A stretch of 64,000 nucleotides of DNA from Ascaris suum (taxonomy: Eukaryota > Nematoda > Chromadorea > Rhabditida > Ascarididae), in assembly GCA_013433145.1 (NCBI GenBank), contig CM024171.1, positions 10,044,065 through 10,108,064 of the forward strand, written 5' to 3'. Below, piece after piece: positions 12,580-26,300 of the stretch. How positions within the stretch are numbered: position 1 is the stretch's first letter; each line of letters begins with the position of its first letter. The notes under the pieces were generated by a model, which searched no databases, was not told the DNA's origin, and was given only the letters and a program-made list of their open reading frames with translations. Position numbers and translations under genes: made by a program.

Positions 12580-14498
12580 GCAGTCTCGCCGTACAGCGGT
12601 GGGTGCAATCGTATCGTAACGCGTCACTATTTGTAACTGATGCATGCGAAGTCTTTCGCCACTCTTATCAACAGCTGGCTACCGTAAAAGCATTAAGCGC
12701 ATTTTTTTGTCTCTTTTCTAATCTAAAACATTTCATTGCGACGGTCGTCTTTAGATGATAATTGAAGCAGTGCTTGAATCGCATGATCTCAACTAACAAT
12801 CAGCCAATGAGTATTCAGCGCGACATAAGAACGCAGGTGATTCCTTATTCATAATCACGATGGCAAACATAATTCTGCAGCAATTACAACTGGATTTTTT
12901 GAGCCCTCTCATGTTCTTGTGCCAATTTGAGTTAGTAAAACACATTCTGCTTACGCTGTATCTACCAGGATATATCTTAATACCTCTATCTATTGCCTTC
13001 CCTGATACCACAAACCTTAAGCGGGCGGAATTACCAGACAATTGGAGGTGAACCTGTTCCAACTCTGAAGAAGCTTATTTGAAGTACGCCTTCATCAAAG
13101 CCAGCAAAATTTAGAGCACTAGAAAATAAACCAGTGAATTTTTCAGTATCAGAGAATGATTAAGAGACAAGAGACAACGATTGGGTCAGCGGTCATAGTA
13201 AATTGTTCTCGTCGATGTTGTCAACTCCAACTGCTGCATCTCGATGAACCAGCTCCGATAAAAGCCAACATCAACGTTCTTTGCAGAAGGAGATTTCTCC
13301 GCAGAAGAGATTTCCGACTCTTTTTATTGCACTATACCGTGCTGAAATAAAACTGCAGTGATGGCGAAATTTTGAGAAATAGCGATCGTCACATGAAAGT
13401 GCAATTAGAAACTACCTATCAATGCACTGGAATGCACTATGCTTAATGCAGCAGTTGCTGATGGATTTGAAAGGTTTTTTGCGCTAGGGACTTTGGTGTG
13501 CAGAATTGGTGTGGCTGATATGGTTCTTAAAAGCAGTTTGTTGATAAAGAGGACTCGCCTCAGAGATGATGTGATAGGTGACCATGGAAATGGCGCATTG
13601 TTTTCTAATAGGTGTGCTGCAGTGATGCAAAAAAGACTGAAATGTGAAGCAAAAAAATGTGAAGAGCCTGAGGATCTCACCTTTTGCTATGAAAGTGGTA
13701 ATAAGTGGAAGCATCAAAAGAATCCGAGTTTATTGAAAAAACATAGGGCCTTGGAATGTGCCATTACAACATAGCACAGCACAATTTTAACTACACTTTG
13801 CAGCTGATGGGTTTTGAAAATAACAGAAGACATTATAAACACACTCAAAGAAATTTAACTGATAGCGGCGCATATTATGATGCATCTCGTAAAAGTTTGG
13901 ACCTGATAAAGCATATTAAATGAGAATCTCAAAAGACGGCGAAGCACGACGTAACATATCTTCCATAGCATCTAATAGTGATCGATCCCTCTCATAGGCC
14001 TATCACCTCATAATGATAGCAGTTCAAAAAATCATACTGAACTGGCTGAACTAGCAGCACTGGTTTGTGAAGTTTCTCCTGATTATTGAGCCTCTAATAT
14101 TGGTCGAGGATTGTTTCTCCTGCTGCATCCAACTTTTGGAAATTAAAATAAGCTGGACATTGCTTGCATGCAGAACTACTCTTCCAATAAACAGCTTTTT
14201 TTCAGGCCGACATGATTTAAAGCTAACCTAGTAGCAGGCGAAGAGAGGACATATTGAGAAGAGAACAGCAGCCACGGCTTCTCGTTCAGTTAATGTTTCG
14301 CCTAATGGGTTTCCTTTCCGTTGCTCGCCAGGTGGAGTACTCAGTAAGATGGAGTCAATTTCTTTCATTCAGTATTTTCCAATAACAGAAACAGTACGCT
14401 TGGTTTGACGACGCTGCAGATTTTGTTGATATCACGCCACGTTCCTATGATGTCCATTTTTGTCGCTGTCGTGTATGAGACGAATTGGACGTTGAAAT

Positions 14499-14860
14499 TT
14501 AATGAAGCCTCAAGGCACTAACAAGTAGACCAGCCATCAAAGTAACAGAGTAACAGAGTATTACGCACACAACAACGAATGCGTTTGGAAGCACGCAGCT
14601 ATACAAGCAGAGAAACTGCGCAATATGATAGGGCAGAGATGAACATCTATCACTGAGCGCGATGCGTGCAATAGGCGTCGCAGCGTTGTCGTTCATCACA
14701 ACAATTTCGTTTGTGATTTCAGTTGAATGAGTCTGTGTTAGCTTTTTGATGATTTCCGTCTGCACAATATTGACAGTGAGAGGAGCTTCTACAGTGTTTT
14801 TTGCACTATTGCCGATCACTTAAAATGTTTGGCAGTCGCTGCCGCGATAAGAGCCAGCAT
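14499..14860 (-). pseudogene. Possible ribophorin-I-like N-terminal fragment (weak)
   Basis: On the minus strand an ATG at 14860 starts a signal-like peptide (MLALIAAATA) that stops after 14 codons. A different frame is then open for over 100 codons and includes TEITNEIVVMNDNAATPIA. The pattern of a signal peptide followed by a beta-rich segment with a VxNxxxxPI motif recalls the N-terminus of ribophorin I, the oligosaccharyltransferase subunit. The match is impressionistic and the frames disagree. If real it is a frameshifted fragment; otherwise a chance open frame. Confidence 0.2.
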
Positions 14861-15819
14861 TTTTATTTCATTTTTATGTGTTCATTTGGTTTGGACTGCA
14901 GCAAATGCTGCTGAAATAAACGGAGGCCTCCTGCGTGGTGATTTCGATTCTTTCACCAATGTAATTGTATTTTGTTTCTTCGAAATTGAAAATCAGTACT
15001 AAAAAGGTTAAACGCTAATTGCATCTATAGAGAGGCACTCAAAATTGGAACGCAGTTGGTGAAAACGACGATCCATCATTGCGATTCATTTGCTGAAATA
15101 ATGATTAGATCGATATGAGATTGAACGGGAGTTAAACTGTTATAAATATGTTTGAAATGGCTGAATAATTGTCCAAAGAGAACGTGACATGAGTCGTTCA
15201 TTCAGGTAGCGGACGAACGCATAGTGGTTGAAGGAGGATCGAGAAGCGTTCATCTCTCTTTCGATGACAGAGTTCGTACATGGATCAGTTTTGTGAAATG
15301 TCTAATTAATGACCCCAGTCTTCTAAATTATTTGCATAAAAATTGCTTTGTTAGCAACGGATAACAGAGGCGCTAAAAAACATAAATAGCGAGTAGCAGA
15401 CAGAGAATGTTTTCGCATATTGCAATGCGCGCAATCGCGAGAAATTTTGCTAAATTATAAGAACTATCCGTTTAGCACATTCGGATGCTACAAGAGGCGG
15501 AAAAATACAATCATCGATGCTAACGAGGATTGTGATATAATTCAATTCATATGATGGTGTCAATAAATTCGAGCTTGTTTCTAAATATTACCTTCGTTCA
15601 AGGAGATCACCATAGAACGAGCAGAAAATTCTTTACTTATGTTTGCCGCTGCGCAGATTTAGGGTCATCTACGCTAAAATACAGCGGATTTCTTCTTCTC
15701 GTCTTGCAGTTTACCCTCAAATTATTTTCTCTGTCTCCGCAATGATAATTTTAGCAAGGATGAAAAAACGAGTAAGAAATGTTTTGCAATTCAAGCCAAT
15801 GATTTACTCACGCAAGACA

Positions 15820-15845
15820 AAAATTAGTGGATGAATGACAAAAAC
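15820..15845. repeat. 26-base direct repeat, copy 1
   Basis: Exact match to 16572-16597, 752 bases away in the same orientation. No gene context. Confidence 0.85.
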
Positions 15846-16571
15846 ACATATTACTGTACGATCTGCTAAAAAAACGCTGAACGATGTTGTGGGATGCATT
15901 TTCTTGAACTCGTAATGGTCATATATGGATATTCGAAAGTAACATCGCTGCCAACTTGATTCCGAATCATTCACTTTAATACTACAACAACACTTCAACA
16001 CGTTTCACAACTGTTACCACAATGCGCTTGGATCGTAATCTACGCCTCCCAAAAATGATGCAACGAAAATAGCAGAAATCAGCTGTATCTTTCGGCAACA
16101 ATTGAGCGCAAATTCCATTGAGGCTTTTATGCGCACCATCGTTTTATTCGGTTGAAATAAGAGGTGTTGAATGCCTCTCTATTTTGCTGTTTCGGTTTTC
16201 CACTGATTACGACACTTTGTTCTAAATCGTTTGTGCTGGCGTATCACTCACGACGGCTATCGGAAGTGCGATCGGTGCGAAAGATGATTATAGTTCGCTT
16301 AAGAGTTGATGGAATTCAACCGTTCACAAAAGTGAGTGCAGATTGGGCAAAGGCTGACGGCGCCTGAAAGGCACTACGTTCGGTAGATTGCTTCAACAAA
16401 GAAACTCATACGATGAATCCTCCATGCTGTCCCCATCCTGTGTACAGTTCTTACTTCGAAGAAACTGATTCGTTCATAACCTCAGACCCTTTTCGGCCGC
16501 ATTAAAAACGCGTGAATCCACGCTCATTCCTCCTTCTCTTCGCCATTCTCTGGTTGAGCCTTGTTCATCCG

Positions 16572-16597
16572 AAAATTAGTGGATGAATGACAAAAAC
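16572..16597. repeat. 26-base direct repeat, copy 2
   Basis: Exact match to 15820-15845. Confidence 0.85.
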
Positions 16598-17311
16598 TAG
16601 TGTGCCACCTTCTCCACCTTTAGTATCAACCTCGCCATCACATGAAATATCCAAGAGCCTTCGTTTACCAGGGGCAGTGGTTTCGGCGCTAAAAGTCACA
16701 GGTACTTTTCAGAAACAGCGATGATTCCGATTTCTGTTGCGGTTAGTGGAGCCTCCATTCTGGAAATTTGTAGACTACGCTGCACGCACTGAAGAAAGTA
16801 CAAGATACAATTCTATTTCGCTGCTCTCCATATATCCTTAAATCATTAGTTGATATCGGGAGTAGGCCACGATCAAGGAAGGAAGCAGGAATATTCATAG
16901 CAAAGGCTTAGTTTTCACGAAAGGGGCTTTAATGTGATCGCATCTACCCCTCTGTGATATCTCGGTTCCCTTTGCGGATCACTTATGTGACCATTTATAT
17001 GCTTACGATAACCCGCAACCTACTGAGACAGAGTGTGAAACTCTTTTCTGGTGCACTGTAACGGTTTAATCCATTAACCGTTATTGCTCCTACAGTGGGA
17101 TTCGATGAAAAAGACGTGCTGGTGGGGCGAGACGAACGAATGGAAATTGCTTTAATGTGGGTTTCCAAAAGTTACACTAATTTTCGTTACTCCAGCTCGT
17201 TCTTGACAAAGTTCGCGTTCAAACCTTGACCTGTGCAACGGCGTGGATGAAATAACGAAAAGACAATCGTTTATTGAGGAATAATTGAGTGGCATATAGA
17301 ATTCCAAATTG

Positions 17312-17450
17312 GTACAGTTTTTGCACGAGCGAAGCCAATTCTTTGCTGATCAATTTTACGGACGAGGCGATACTCTCTGATAAACGGACCGCCAAGAATC
17401 TTGGATAGACCATAACCATAGAATTCAATTAAACATTCCGATCGTTCCAG
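17312..17450 (-). pseudogene. Decayed aspartic protease exon 6
   Basis: After an intact TTTCAG acceptor, the minus strand resembles the last exon of genes A and B but has lost about 13 bases near its start. The C-terminal part is still readable in one frame: ILGGPFIREYRLV, then DQQRIGFARAKTV. The beginning falls in another frame and meets stops. The ILGDP motif has become ILGGP. An AATAAA on the minus strand at 17275-17270 matches the polyadenylation region of gene B, so the 3' end of a former gene is preserved here. It is probably the tail of the same dead copy as the relic exons at 17969-19262. Confidence 0.8.
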
Positions 17451-17968
17451 CTGAAATATCGTATGACTGCCTTAGGAGCTCAAAAACATCCCTTCGTCAA
17501 ATTATTCTTTGCTTGAATAAGCATGCCGGTGCCCATGCGGGGCAGATCCATATAGAGCCAACCACGTGAAAAATTTATGCAAACGACATCTTGCTATGAT
17601 CGAAGGAACCAACTACTGGGGAAAGTAAACATAACTGAAACGGATTTAGCGCGACAGATGGTTCTGAGCATAAGGACAGAAGTTGGAAGAAAAGGACAGA
17701 GCAGCTTCGGCCTAAACAATGTACAGTTTCATTTCATCGGTTATATTTTCTCAAAAACCGCAGTACCCCGCATCCAAAACTTAGGCAAAGCATCTAAGGA
17801 TGAAAAAGGGAAGAAATTCGTTCTCGTTATTTATTATTAATGGGTGCCAGGTTTTATTCCAAGTTAAATGAGAGTAAGTGGTCGCCGCGTGGCACCGATC
17901 ATCTTTACGTCCGGGGACAGGTGCACTTGGATATTCCTGTACGAGCAGCTCTTGCAAATTACATCTTA

Positions 17969-18181
17969 CTTATGCAACATTCAAACGGTGAAGACTGTTT
18001 CGTCGAGAAGTCCTCGAGCAATGGCGCTGACAATCGATGGCGGGACGAAGCCATCGGAGAGATAGGAGAACCCAAGAGCAAGGACGTCATCAATCGGTGC
18101 ATTACCAAAACCACTCGTAATGGTGGCTTGTCCGAACACTTCGTTGGGGAATCGCAATTGCGATTCGCTTGCACCTCCATG
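17969..18181 (-). pseudogene. Decayed aspartic protease exon 3 (relic a)
   Basis: It has exactly the 213 bases of functional exon 3 and stays in frame, reading LRFPNEVFGQATITSGFG and later LSDGFVPPSI and AIARGLLDE. Three lesions are visible. The conserved GILGLG turn is now DVLALG. The tryptophan of FTVW is replaced by a TGA stop near the end. The splice donor after the exon no longer begins with GT. The acceptor side (TATAG) still looks usable. It was recently functional sequence that is now dead. Confidence 0.85.
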
Positions 18182-19044
18182 CTATAAAAATGCACTTAAA
18201 TAGCTGCCCGTACAAGCAATCACTTGAGATGTGTTCGCTAACATGTCGAAGTCGAAGTGAAAGTGAATATCGCATGTAGAATTCAAACGCATCAAACTGT
18301 TCTTGCTATTCGCATTGTTCATTTAACTGTCGCTGTTGTCGATGGCAAATCTGAGTGAAAATTCAAAATCCAGAGTTCAAAATTTGGGTGAAAAGCTGAG
18401 AGTTAATGAACAAATTCGCCCTTAGCTACAATAGTTATTTTCACTGCATTAAGAAGACTTCACCCAACTCTTTAAGCATTATTGCAATACTAAGATGTAT
18501 ACCACCAACATTTCCGATAGGACGCATGCCCTTCGGCTTACGACATAAGCGCACGAAGAAACTTCGATGTATTGTCGCCTCTTCAGAATGCAAAGTAGAT
18601 TCCTTAGAAATTTTACGGAACACTCAAACGCATCGGTAATTTAAGGATAACTTTGCCGTTGTGCAGTACTCTCGACTTAATGTACGATTTCCGGAATAGA
18701 CATTTTCATCTCGCAGCATTGTGCAGAAGAGGAACAGACATTTCAAAACGCTACAATTAATGCCCCAAACTTGTTTAGCTTGTCTAGTTTACTCTGCACG
18801 GATACCGCACACCCTCCACTTACTGTCTCAACATATAAGTCCTTTTTACCTCATGATCTGTTTGAAATCACTGCAAGTCCCTGAAATGTATTGATATAGC
18901 TAGCTTTGCCACGTCGTAGAAATGGTGTTGAAACTCTTTTGTATACTTAATTACTCAGTAATGACGGTTTTGGTCTTTGGCAACGCTTAATCAATTGCAT
19001 AACTTAAAATATATGTTTTCAAAATTATGTAAGTTCAAAGCAAA

Positions 19045-19262
19045 CTTGTGCGCCATTCTGACGGCGAAGACAGGTTCATCGAGAGGACCTTGATCAAAAG
19101 CGTTGATTGCTGGTTGCGGAACTTAGTAGTCTGCAAGATAGGTGAACCGAAGATCAAGGATGCCAACATATGATCACCTTCGAATCCAAACATTTAGGTA
19201 GTTTGTACCAATACTTGGTTGAGTTGCGAGTGTGCGCAGTTGCGAGTCGTTTGACCTCCAAG
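19045..19262 (-). pseudogene. Decayed aspartic protease exon 3 (relic b)
   Basis: A second, older exon 3 remnant: 218 bases against 213 in the intact exon, with indels and stops. The opening resembles LGGANDSQLR of gene B as LGGQTTRN, and later pieces correspond to GFEGDHML and the AIAQGLLDEPIF region in shifting frames. Both flanking splice sites are lost. Two exon 3 relics in a row mean either two dead genes or an internal exon duplication before decay. Confidence 0.75.
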
Positions 19263-19269
19263 CCGTAAG

Positions 19270-20275
19270 GTTTTCAATCTTGGGTAGCCAGGTGATTATA
19301 ACGCGTTACGCTGTCATTATTGTCATTACCACATCCTCGCGCAGTCATTAATACGTATTTATCGATGGAAACACAGGTACATAAGGGAATTATTAATAAT
19401 CATGTTGTCACTCCCACGAATGAAATGCATTCGTCAGTCGATGATGGATGCGCTCAACATTCTTTTACAAGTATATCATGGCATTTGAGTGCCACTGTTG
19501 TAACTCTAGCATCGATATGTTTGAGAGGGAGACCGAGTGGGCGCGAAGGGACACGGAAATAGTCGAAGTCGTTTATCGGAATGGCATGATCGCGGATCTT
19601 AAGCACACCTTTGAACTGATACAACTGCAACATCTCGCTTGACTCCTTGCAGCGTTCACATTTCTACTGAAGTAATGGATTCCAATTCTACAAACAGTGC
19701 GTCACGATGCTATGAAAATTCATTTCAAAAAGCGACTAGTGATAGTGTTTTGCGCTTTGTGGAGCACACACTCAGTATTGAGCATTCATTTATTAGGTAT
19801 GTATGTATAATATTCATCAGTGGGAGTTGCATCCTCCTATTACATGCATCACACTCCATGCAGCAGCGCACCATTAGTTCTATCTTCTAAATTTCCTTCA
19901 TCGACGCAAAACTCTTGTCTAGATTGTTGGAAGATCCTTTAATACCTCACTCTACATGCGCAACCTCTTTTGTTGCATACTTCGTTGGCACATCAGTTGC
20001 TGTTCATGATTCGGCTCCAAAGATCCTTATATCTCAATCGCAGAAAAAAATTTTGTACGTAAGAGGATTGCATTCGAGGGCTTTGATTTCGCGCTCCCAA
20101 AGTCTTTACAACTCGGTCGCGAATCCGAGTTTCTGACGTTAAGTAACATTCGAACTTCATAGCACTTTTAGATTTCAAAATCCACAATGATTTTTCGGCA
20201 TTTCCACTTGGTTGTTGAGCAACACGTCATTTCAACCTTGGCGTATGCAGAAACATAATATAATAGTAAAGAGAC
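19270..20275. other. 3' flank of protease gene B, no gene seen
   Basis: Only short chance reading frames. Nothing recognisable apart from the polyadenylation signal of gene B at its edge. Confidence 0.5.
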
Positions 20276-20280
20276 AACTG

Positions 20281-20286
20281 TTTATT
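20281..20286 (-). promoter_or_regulatory. Polyadenylation signal of protease gene B
   Basis: AATAAA on the minus strand about 35 bases after the gene B stop codon at 20320. The spacing is typical for nematode genes. Confidence 0.75.
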
Positions 20287-20319
20287 GGAGAACAGTTATG
20301 ACGCGTAAAAAATTTTAGG

Positions 20320-23300
20320 TTAGGCAGTCGTCTTCTGAGCGAAGCCAATTCTTTGTTGACCAACGTCGTGTACGATACAGTATTGTCTGATAAGCGGGTC
20401 ACCAAGAATCCACGACGGACCGTAGCCACCAAAGTCGAAGGCAAACATCCCGATCGTGCACAGGTCATCTCCTAGCTGAAACAGGATATAGCTGCTCAAA
20501 ATGTCATAACGATCATTTCTCTGCTCTCTACGTAGGCCACCTCCTTGAGGCACTTGCTTACAAAATGACACTGACATCTATGCTTCATACCAGACGCGCA
20601 ACTTTCTTCGGTGGGAAGGAGTTTTTCAGAAAATGCTCGAAGGGCTACACTTTAAACAATGATAAGAAGCTCACAAACTACGGAAAGATTAAGAGCACTC
20701 AGATTATTGCGTCAGACTTTCTGAGATACTCATCATCCATCTACATTTGCTGGAAATATAAATGTTTGCTGTATAGCCTACAAATGTAAATTAAAAGTTT
20801 GAATATTCAGGTTAAAACATGAGATAGTGAGTAAGACATTTTGAAGAAGGTATCCGCTATCACGAGAAGGTCACAACGTATCAAAGGGTCATACGTTGTT
20901 TCAAGCAGAACGGCCATTCTGAACCTGCATGACGATCGCCAGATGTGTTCCACAAAAATATGTATAAGAAGAGAACATCGTCGCTCACGGACAAACTCAG
21001 CGCATCATTAACGCTTTGCGAAGGTCAACAATGAAGTTCGGGCTATATTCAAATATAGCGTGGAGAAAATACAGGAAACCGGAACGATTTTCCAATTATC
21101 AAATCAACTGATTGGACGGAAATCGAGAGCATCGTTGAAGAAGATTCACTGTGATCATTAAGGTACTAACGAACACAAAGAGAAAAAAGAATACTTTTAG
21201 CTTCATCTGAGTGTACTTTAAGGAGCTTTTATCAGAATTTAGGTTACCCTATCCGCAAAAAAAACGGAATTCATCACAGATCGACGAATGATAGAAAGAT
21301 GTTTTCAACGTTAAATTCGTTTGCTCATCAGGTCCTGTAGCTAATTTTTATAAAGCGTCATTCATCATTTATGAGACAATCGCGAAGGATGAATTATGTT
21401 TAGAATTATGGAAAAGTGAAATGCGCATATATGTTTATTCATAAATGTACATGGCACTAATTAAAGTATCGTTACTGTACTGTCTAAATGCTCATTAGTG
21501 GACGCTATTTAAAACGCCTCTTCCGATAATTAGCGTCTGCGGAAAACTTATGGCGACGTCATTCCAGTGTCCAAATATGTACATCTATACCCATTTATGA
21601 ACCATAGAACCTACGCCAACTTTCAAGTTCATTCGTCAATCGCGCTTGCTCTCCGCATGCCTAAATATTTCTTTGCATCCACGACCGGTAGCAGCCCTCG
21701 TGATCCATGGAGTCCTGTTTATATTCACTCCACTAAACGATTGAATCTTCTTTTGCAGACCAGTGCAGGTTTACATTTCAGCTAGAGGTCAGTGCGCAAT
21801 TCATGAATCTCAAATTCTTTATTAAAATACCATAAATTTGTCTCGACAGGTTGAACTGCCAAAAGTCACACTGTTTCAGTTCAGGTGGCCCGCTTTTCTA
21901 TGTTTGCTTGGCGTGCTCTGTTTATGAGATACAGAAACCAACCATCAGGAAGATCTTTTTACACCATTCACGTGTACTATGATTGCTTCGTTTAAGCAAT
22001 ACAAATAGTCAGCAATTCAAGATGACTGATTGTATGAGTGGGACAAACCTTAGCTGCGTAGTTTTCTGGTTCAATATCGTATCTGTTATTGCCAAAATAG
22101 AACGCAACGTTTCGTAGTTTGCTCTGTGATTCACAAGGGATGGTATAGGCGCCGGCGAAGAAGTTATACTGAAATGAACTTCCTATTATGAAGAGGAAAC
22201 AGTCCTGCATAGGAAAAATGTTATCAGTACATAGTGAATACATATGGTGAAACTTCGATTTCTTCACTGATTTTTGCAAACTGCACTTTTCTTCTCAAAG
22301 AATCAGAAAACATAGAAGCTCCTTACCTATCAAAAAGGGTTTCTTTAGTAGGCAGTCTTTGCAACATTTTACAGTGTACGCTATACATAAAATACAGAAT
22401 GTATAATTGCACATCTTTGCCTCACCCTATATAATTTGCTGATTCCTTAACTGACTGATAATATTCCAGTATTATTTCTTTAATACGTATCGACGAAAAT
22501 TTACTGTTGGATGGAAATTCTCTTAAGCTTTCGAAATAATTGGTCATACATTTTCTGAACTTATTTCACGGTCTTCTCGAGGGTACTATCCTTGGACGAC
22601 TCATGCTCAAAATGACAATGCAGCCGTCTTGATTCCAATTCTTCCATCCTACTGCTAGAACAGTGCACATCAAAACGTTCCTAATGACGACCGAAGTAGA
22701 TATTCTCGGATCACAGACCACTTTTCACGCCTTTAGAAATATTGCACAAGAAAACAGCAGAAATTAATGGTAGCAATATTGAGCATATGAGCAGCAAGCA
22801 AGGAGTACCTTCCGTAAAAATGCAATATAGGCGAGTGGACAAAGTATGTATTTTATGTGCGCTTTCATTCCGTACAGCCAAAACGGGACCTATTAAAAGT
22901 CCTTCTGCATATTTGTTGCTTGGTCCTCAATCGATCACGTTAGCTTCTTAGTTCTATACTTATTTATGCTGACCTGTCACACGTTTTAATACTCACAGAT
23001 TAGTTGCGAAATGTGTTGATGTGCGGTCGGTTTCGAAAATGATTATAGCTCACATAAAAGTTAGCGTAATTTATGAGACCACAAAGGTTGAGTGTGGTTT
23101 ATACCAAAACTAAATAGGGCTAAGAAATAACCGATTACATTCTTTGAATCGTTTCAACAAAAACACACTTGAGGAACTGTTCGTGTTGCTTCCATCTCGC
23201 GAAATATCTGCCGGTTAAAAAAAATCAGTTCCTTTGTTGGGCTCCTAAAATGTTCCTAGTCGGAAGCGTGACAACCTATATTCTTATTTCACTATTCTTC

Positions 23301-26300
23301 CCTTGTTGTTTTCAAGCACTGCTGATTTATATGAAACAAACTGTTGCACGGCTCCGGTCGCTGTTCGAAAGAAAAGGGCTTTGCATGGAGCAATCTTCTA
23401 GAGCAGGAAGCATACAAGAATTTGCCTTGGGAAGGCTTTCTCTGAATAAAACATTTCAGGTTAGCAACAAACGAGGTCTGCAATGCCGTCGCATTTAAGA
23501 CTGTTGGCGAGCAAACGAGTAGGAAAACAAAACCAAGAGGACTAGGAGCTAAAATTATATGGGTGGATTACATGACTTCACAGGTTGATAGAAAAATGAG
23601 AAAGATTTTGAAGGGGGATATGAAACAAATAGATGGGCACTTGATTGGGTAGAGTTTATGCAGCATAACGCTTTTTTCCTTTTTACCGTCTTCATGCGAT
23701 AACCAGCCATGTACCTACACCTTCAACTACACGTTTTGCAATTTTTTTTTGCTTCCATTCACATGCTCGGACATCTCTTCTTCCATATAGGACTCTAGAT
23801 TACACATTCGGCCAAGCTGAACAGGCAAGGAGCAGTCAAGCATACATTACTTCTCTCTCGAAGACACTAATATGCCGGAATTTTATAGTTTCATTGGAAA
23901 AGGAAGTAGAAAAGAATTCCTCTACAGTGAGTTAAAGCCACACAATCGATGAACTGGACTGAAACTGTGGAACGCCAGTTGCCCGTTGTATTCCCCGCCT
24001 AGTTATATGCGTACCGATGCTTTCCACAAACCGAGATAAATGGCAGAATTTAACTGAAATCAAATTATCGCTACTGAGACTTCAACGATAGCACAACTCG
24101 CTTTCAATAAAACACTTTATAGAATGTGATCGGAGGCTTGCTGAATTTGCTGGAGAAGTCATACTTTGCGGAGGAATGTAACAATTTCATGATGTTGTAT
24201 TTTATTCTGATGGAACCGACCGTTGCGCCGAGCTCGGAACCAATGCGGTCCAAGACATACTGTGGTCCTCCTATGAATGAAGTGCCGGTGTCAGCAATCA
24301 CATCCCATCCTTTGCCATTGAAGTAGCCACCTACGCCAACTGCACTCATACGGTACTGCCAATAGCTAGCCATCGAAAGCTGCTGATAGGCGATCACATT
24401 CCCACAGTGCTCAGTGTCGAAACCACCGTATGTGAACTGGCCACCATAAACGTTTTCTTGCCTTCCCTACAATTTAAAATCGCAAAGTGCATATTGGACA
24501 CAGTGTTCGTGAAAAATTTTGCTCTCCGTGATGAATTTCACCAAGCGGCTCGTTCTCATATAGACCTGTTGATATCATCGATTATGCGTACGATTGGGCA
24601 GAGCAGAATGCTGTTTGAAGAGCGTAGAAATGGCACGTCGCCAGCACAACCAAAGAAGGAAAGACCCGTCTAAAATTGGGTTCCGTTTGGGATCTTCGGA
24701 AAAGTGAGATCTTTTCAATAATTCGCTTTGAAATGTGCACAAAAATTTTATTGCTCCCAGGACTTCGTCCATGGGCAAAGCGGGTTCTCCAAGCTTCCAA
24801 ATCATCTCCTTGCACCTATAAATGCATAAGCGCACTTTTCCTTACAAGCGTAAATTAACGAAGACGGAGTGGATGGGATTTTGTGCGCAGAATTTAAAAC
24901 GATTAAGCGTTCAGCTACCTATGCTGGGCATGAAAATGATCTAAAGTGAAACTTAAAATACAAATCAATAATTAGATTCAAAGTTACTGGTGGCAGTTAT
25001 TTTCATAGCGTCGATGAACCTTTATTCGATTTTTCAAAGAGTATTAGATGGTCAAGGAACCTTTCCAATAGCTCCCATACTGTCAACCTCATTCATAGAT
25101 GAATGGGAAGGGTTCATTTTACATATATGACCTGTTCAAGGTGAAGGTTAGAGTCTTTTAAAAATTTTCTGAGCTCAAAGACAGTGAAAATGCGAGAATA
25201 ACTTGACAGTTCTCTTCGCACTCTCAATAAGAAATTCGAAAATTATATCTCGTGACCTTGTGAAGAAAAAAAGAAGCATCACTCATTACCTAAGCTTCAA
25301 ATCTCATGAATCTTCGAGGTGGAATGAGCGCTTTAAAAACCTCCATATTCTCGGCTACCATGCGCTGGGAACGGTGTTCATGCTTACTGCAGACTGAAAA
25401 TATTCAACAACGACAATTTTGCTCGTAAGTAGCGCTATGCTAATTGCATAACTTGAAATATTTGTTCCCAAAAGTATGTAAGTTCCGTGCAACCTTATGC
25501 TCCATCCAGACGGTGAAGATGGGTTCATCGAGAAGACCTTGAGCAATAGCGTTGATCACTGGTGGTGGGACGAGACCATCGGCAAGATAGGTGAATCCAA
25601 GACCAAGGATCCCGTCAATAGGATCATTATCAAATCCATTCATAAAAGTGGCTTGCCCCAATACTTGATTGGGTATTCGCAACTGTGAGTCGTTAGCACC
25701 TCCAAGCTGTAAAGCTTACAGTCTTGAGCAGCCTCGATATTAAAGACGCTTTCCATGTATTGTCTATTCCAAATTTTCTTTTCAGATTCGTTAGCGACTA
25801 GGGTGATGCAAATACAACCAGTAGGGATCAATATTCATCACTTGTGCGCGATACATGTTGCTAAGTAGTGCCGCTGAGATCGTCGGATGGAAGGAATCTT
25901 GTGTTGATCATTCATTCTCAATTTCATTAATCACTTGGACAGCGTAACTATCAAAATTAGCAGATTGCGCTGATGAATTTCTCGTTTTCGAATTGTTTTT
26001 TTTTTGCGAAGCTTCTCAATGAATATCCTCAACTTCGCATGAATATTTTTTTGATGAATCCAACGGTTTGATGTTCGCAAGTTTGATTTGCAAGAAACAC
26101 TTCATTGTTCGCCTATCTAACTCTGCTACTAATGGTGAAGGAGATGAGAATTTTCCCATCGGGTTATAACTGCACCATTCCCAATGATTTTCACTTTCGC
26201 TACAATAGGACTCCGAACAATACAAAAATAGTTGAGGATCTATCTTCGGCAATCATGAAAGCATGATTTATGGTTGCATCGAATGTTATGAGAGCGATTT

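Larger units (their letters stand above)
12600..17300. other. Gap between protease gene A and the relic copy
   Basis: No complete gene seen. About 230 bases of gene A upstream sequence (near 12760-12830) resemble the region upstream of gene B (near 29740-29815). A 26-base direct repeat occurs at 15820-15845 and 16572-16597. A weak candidate signal-peptide reading frame lies at 14499-14860 on the minus strand and is listed separately. Confidence 0.5.
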
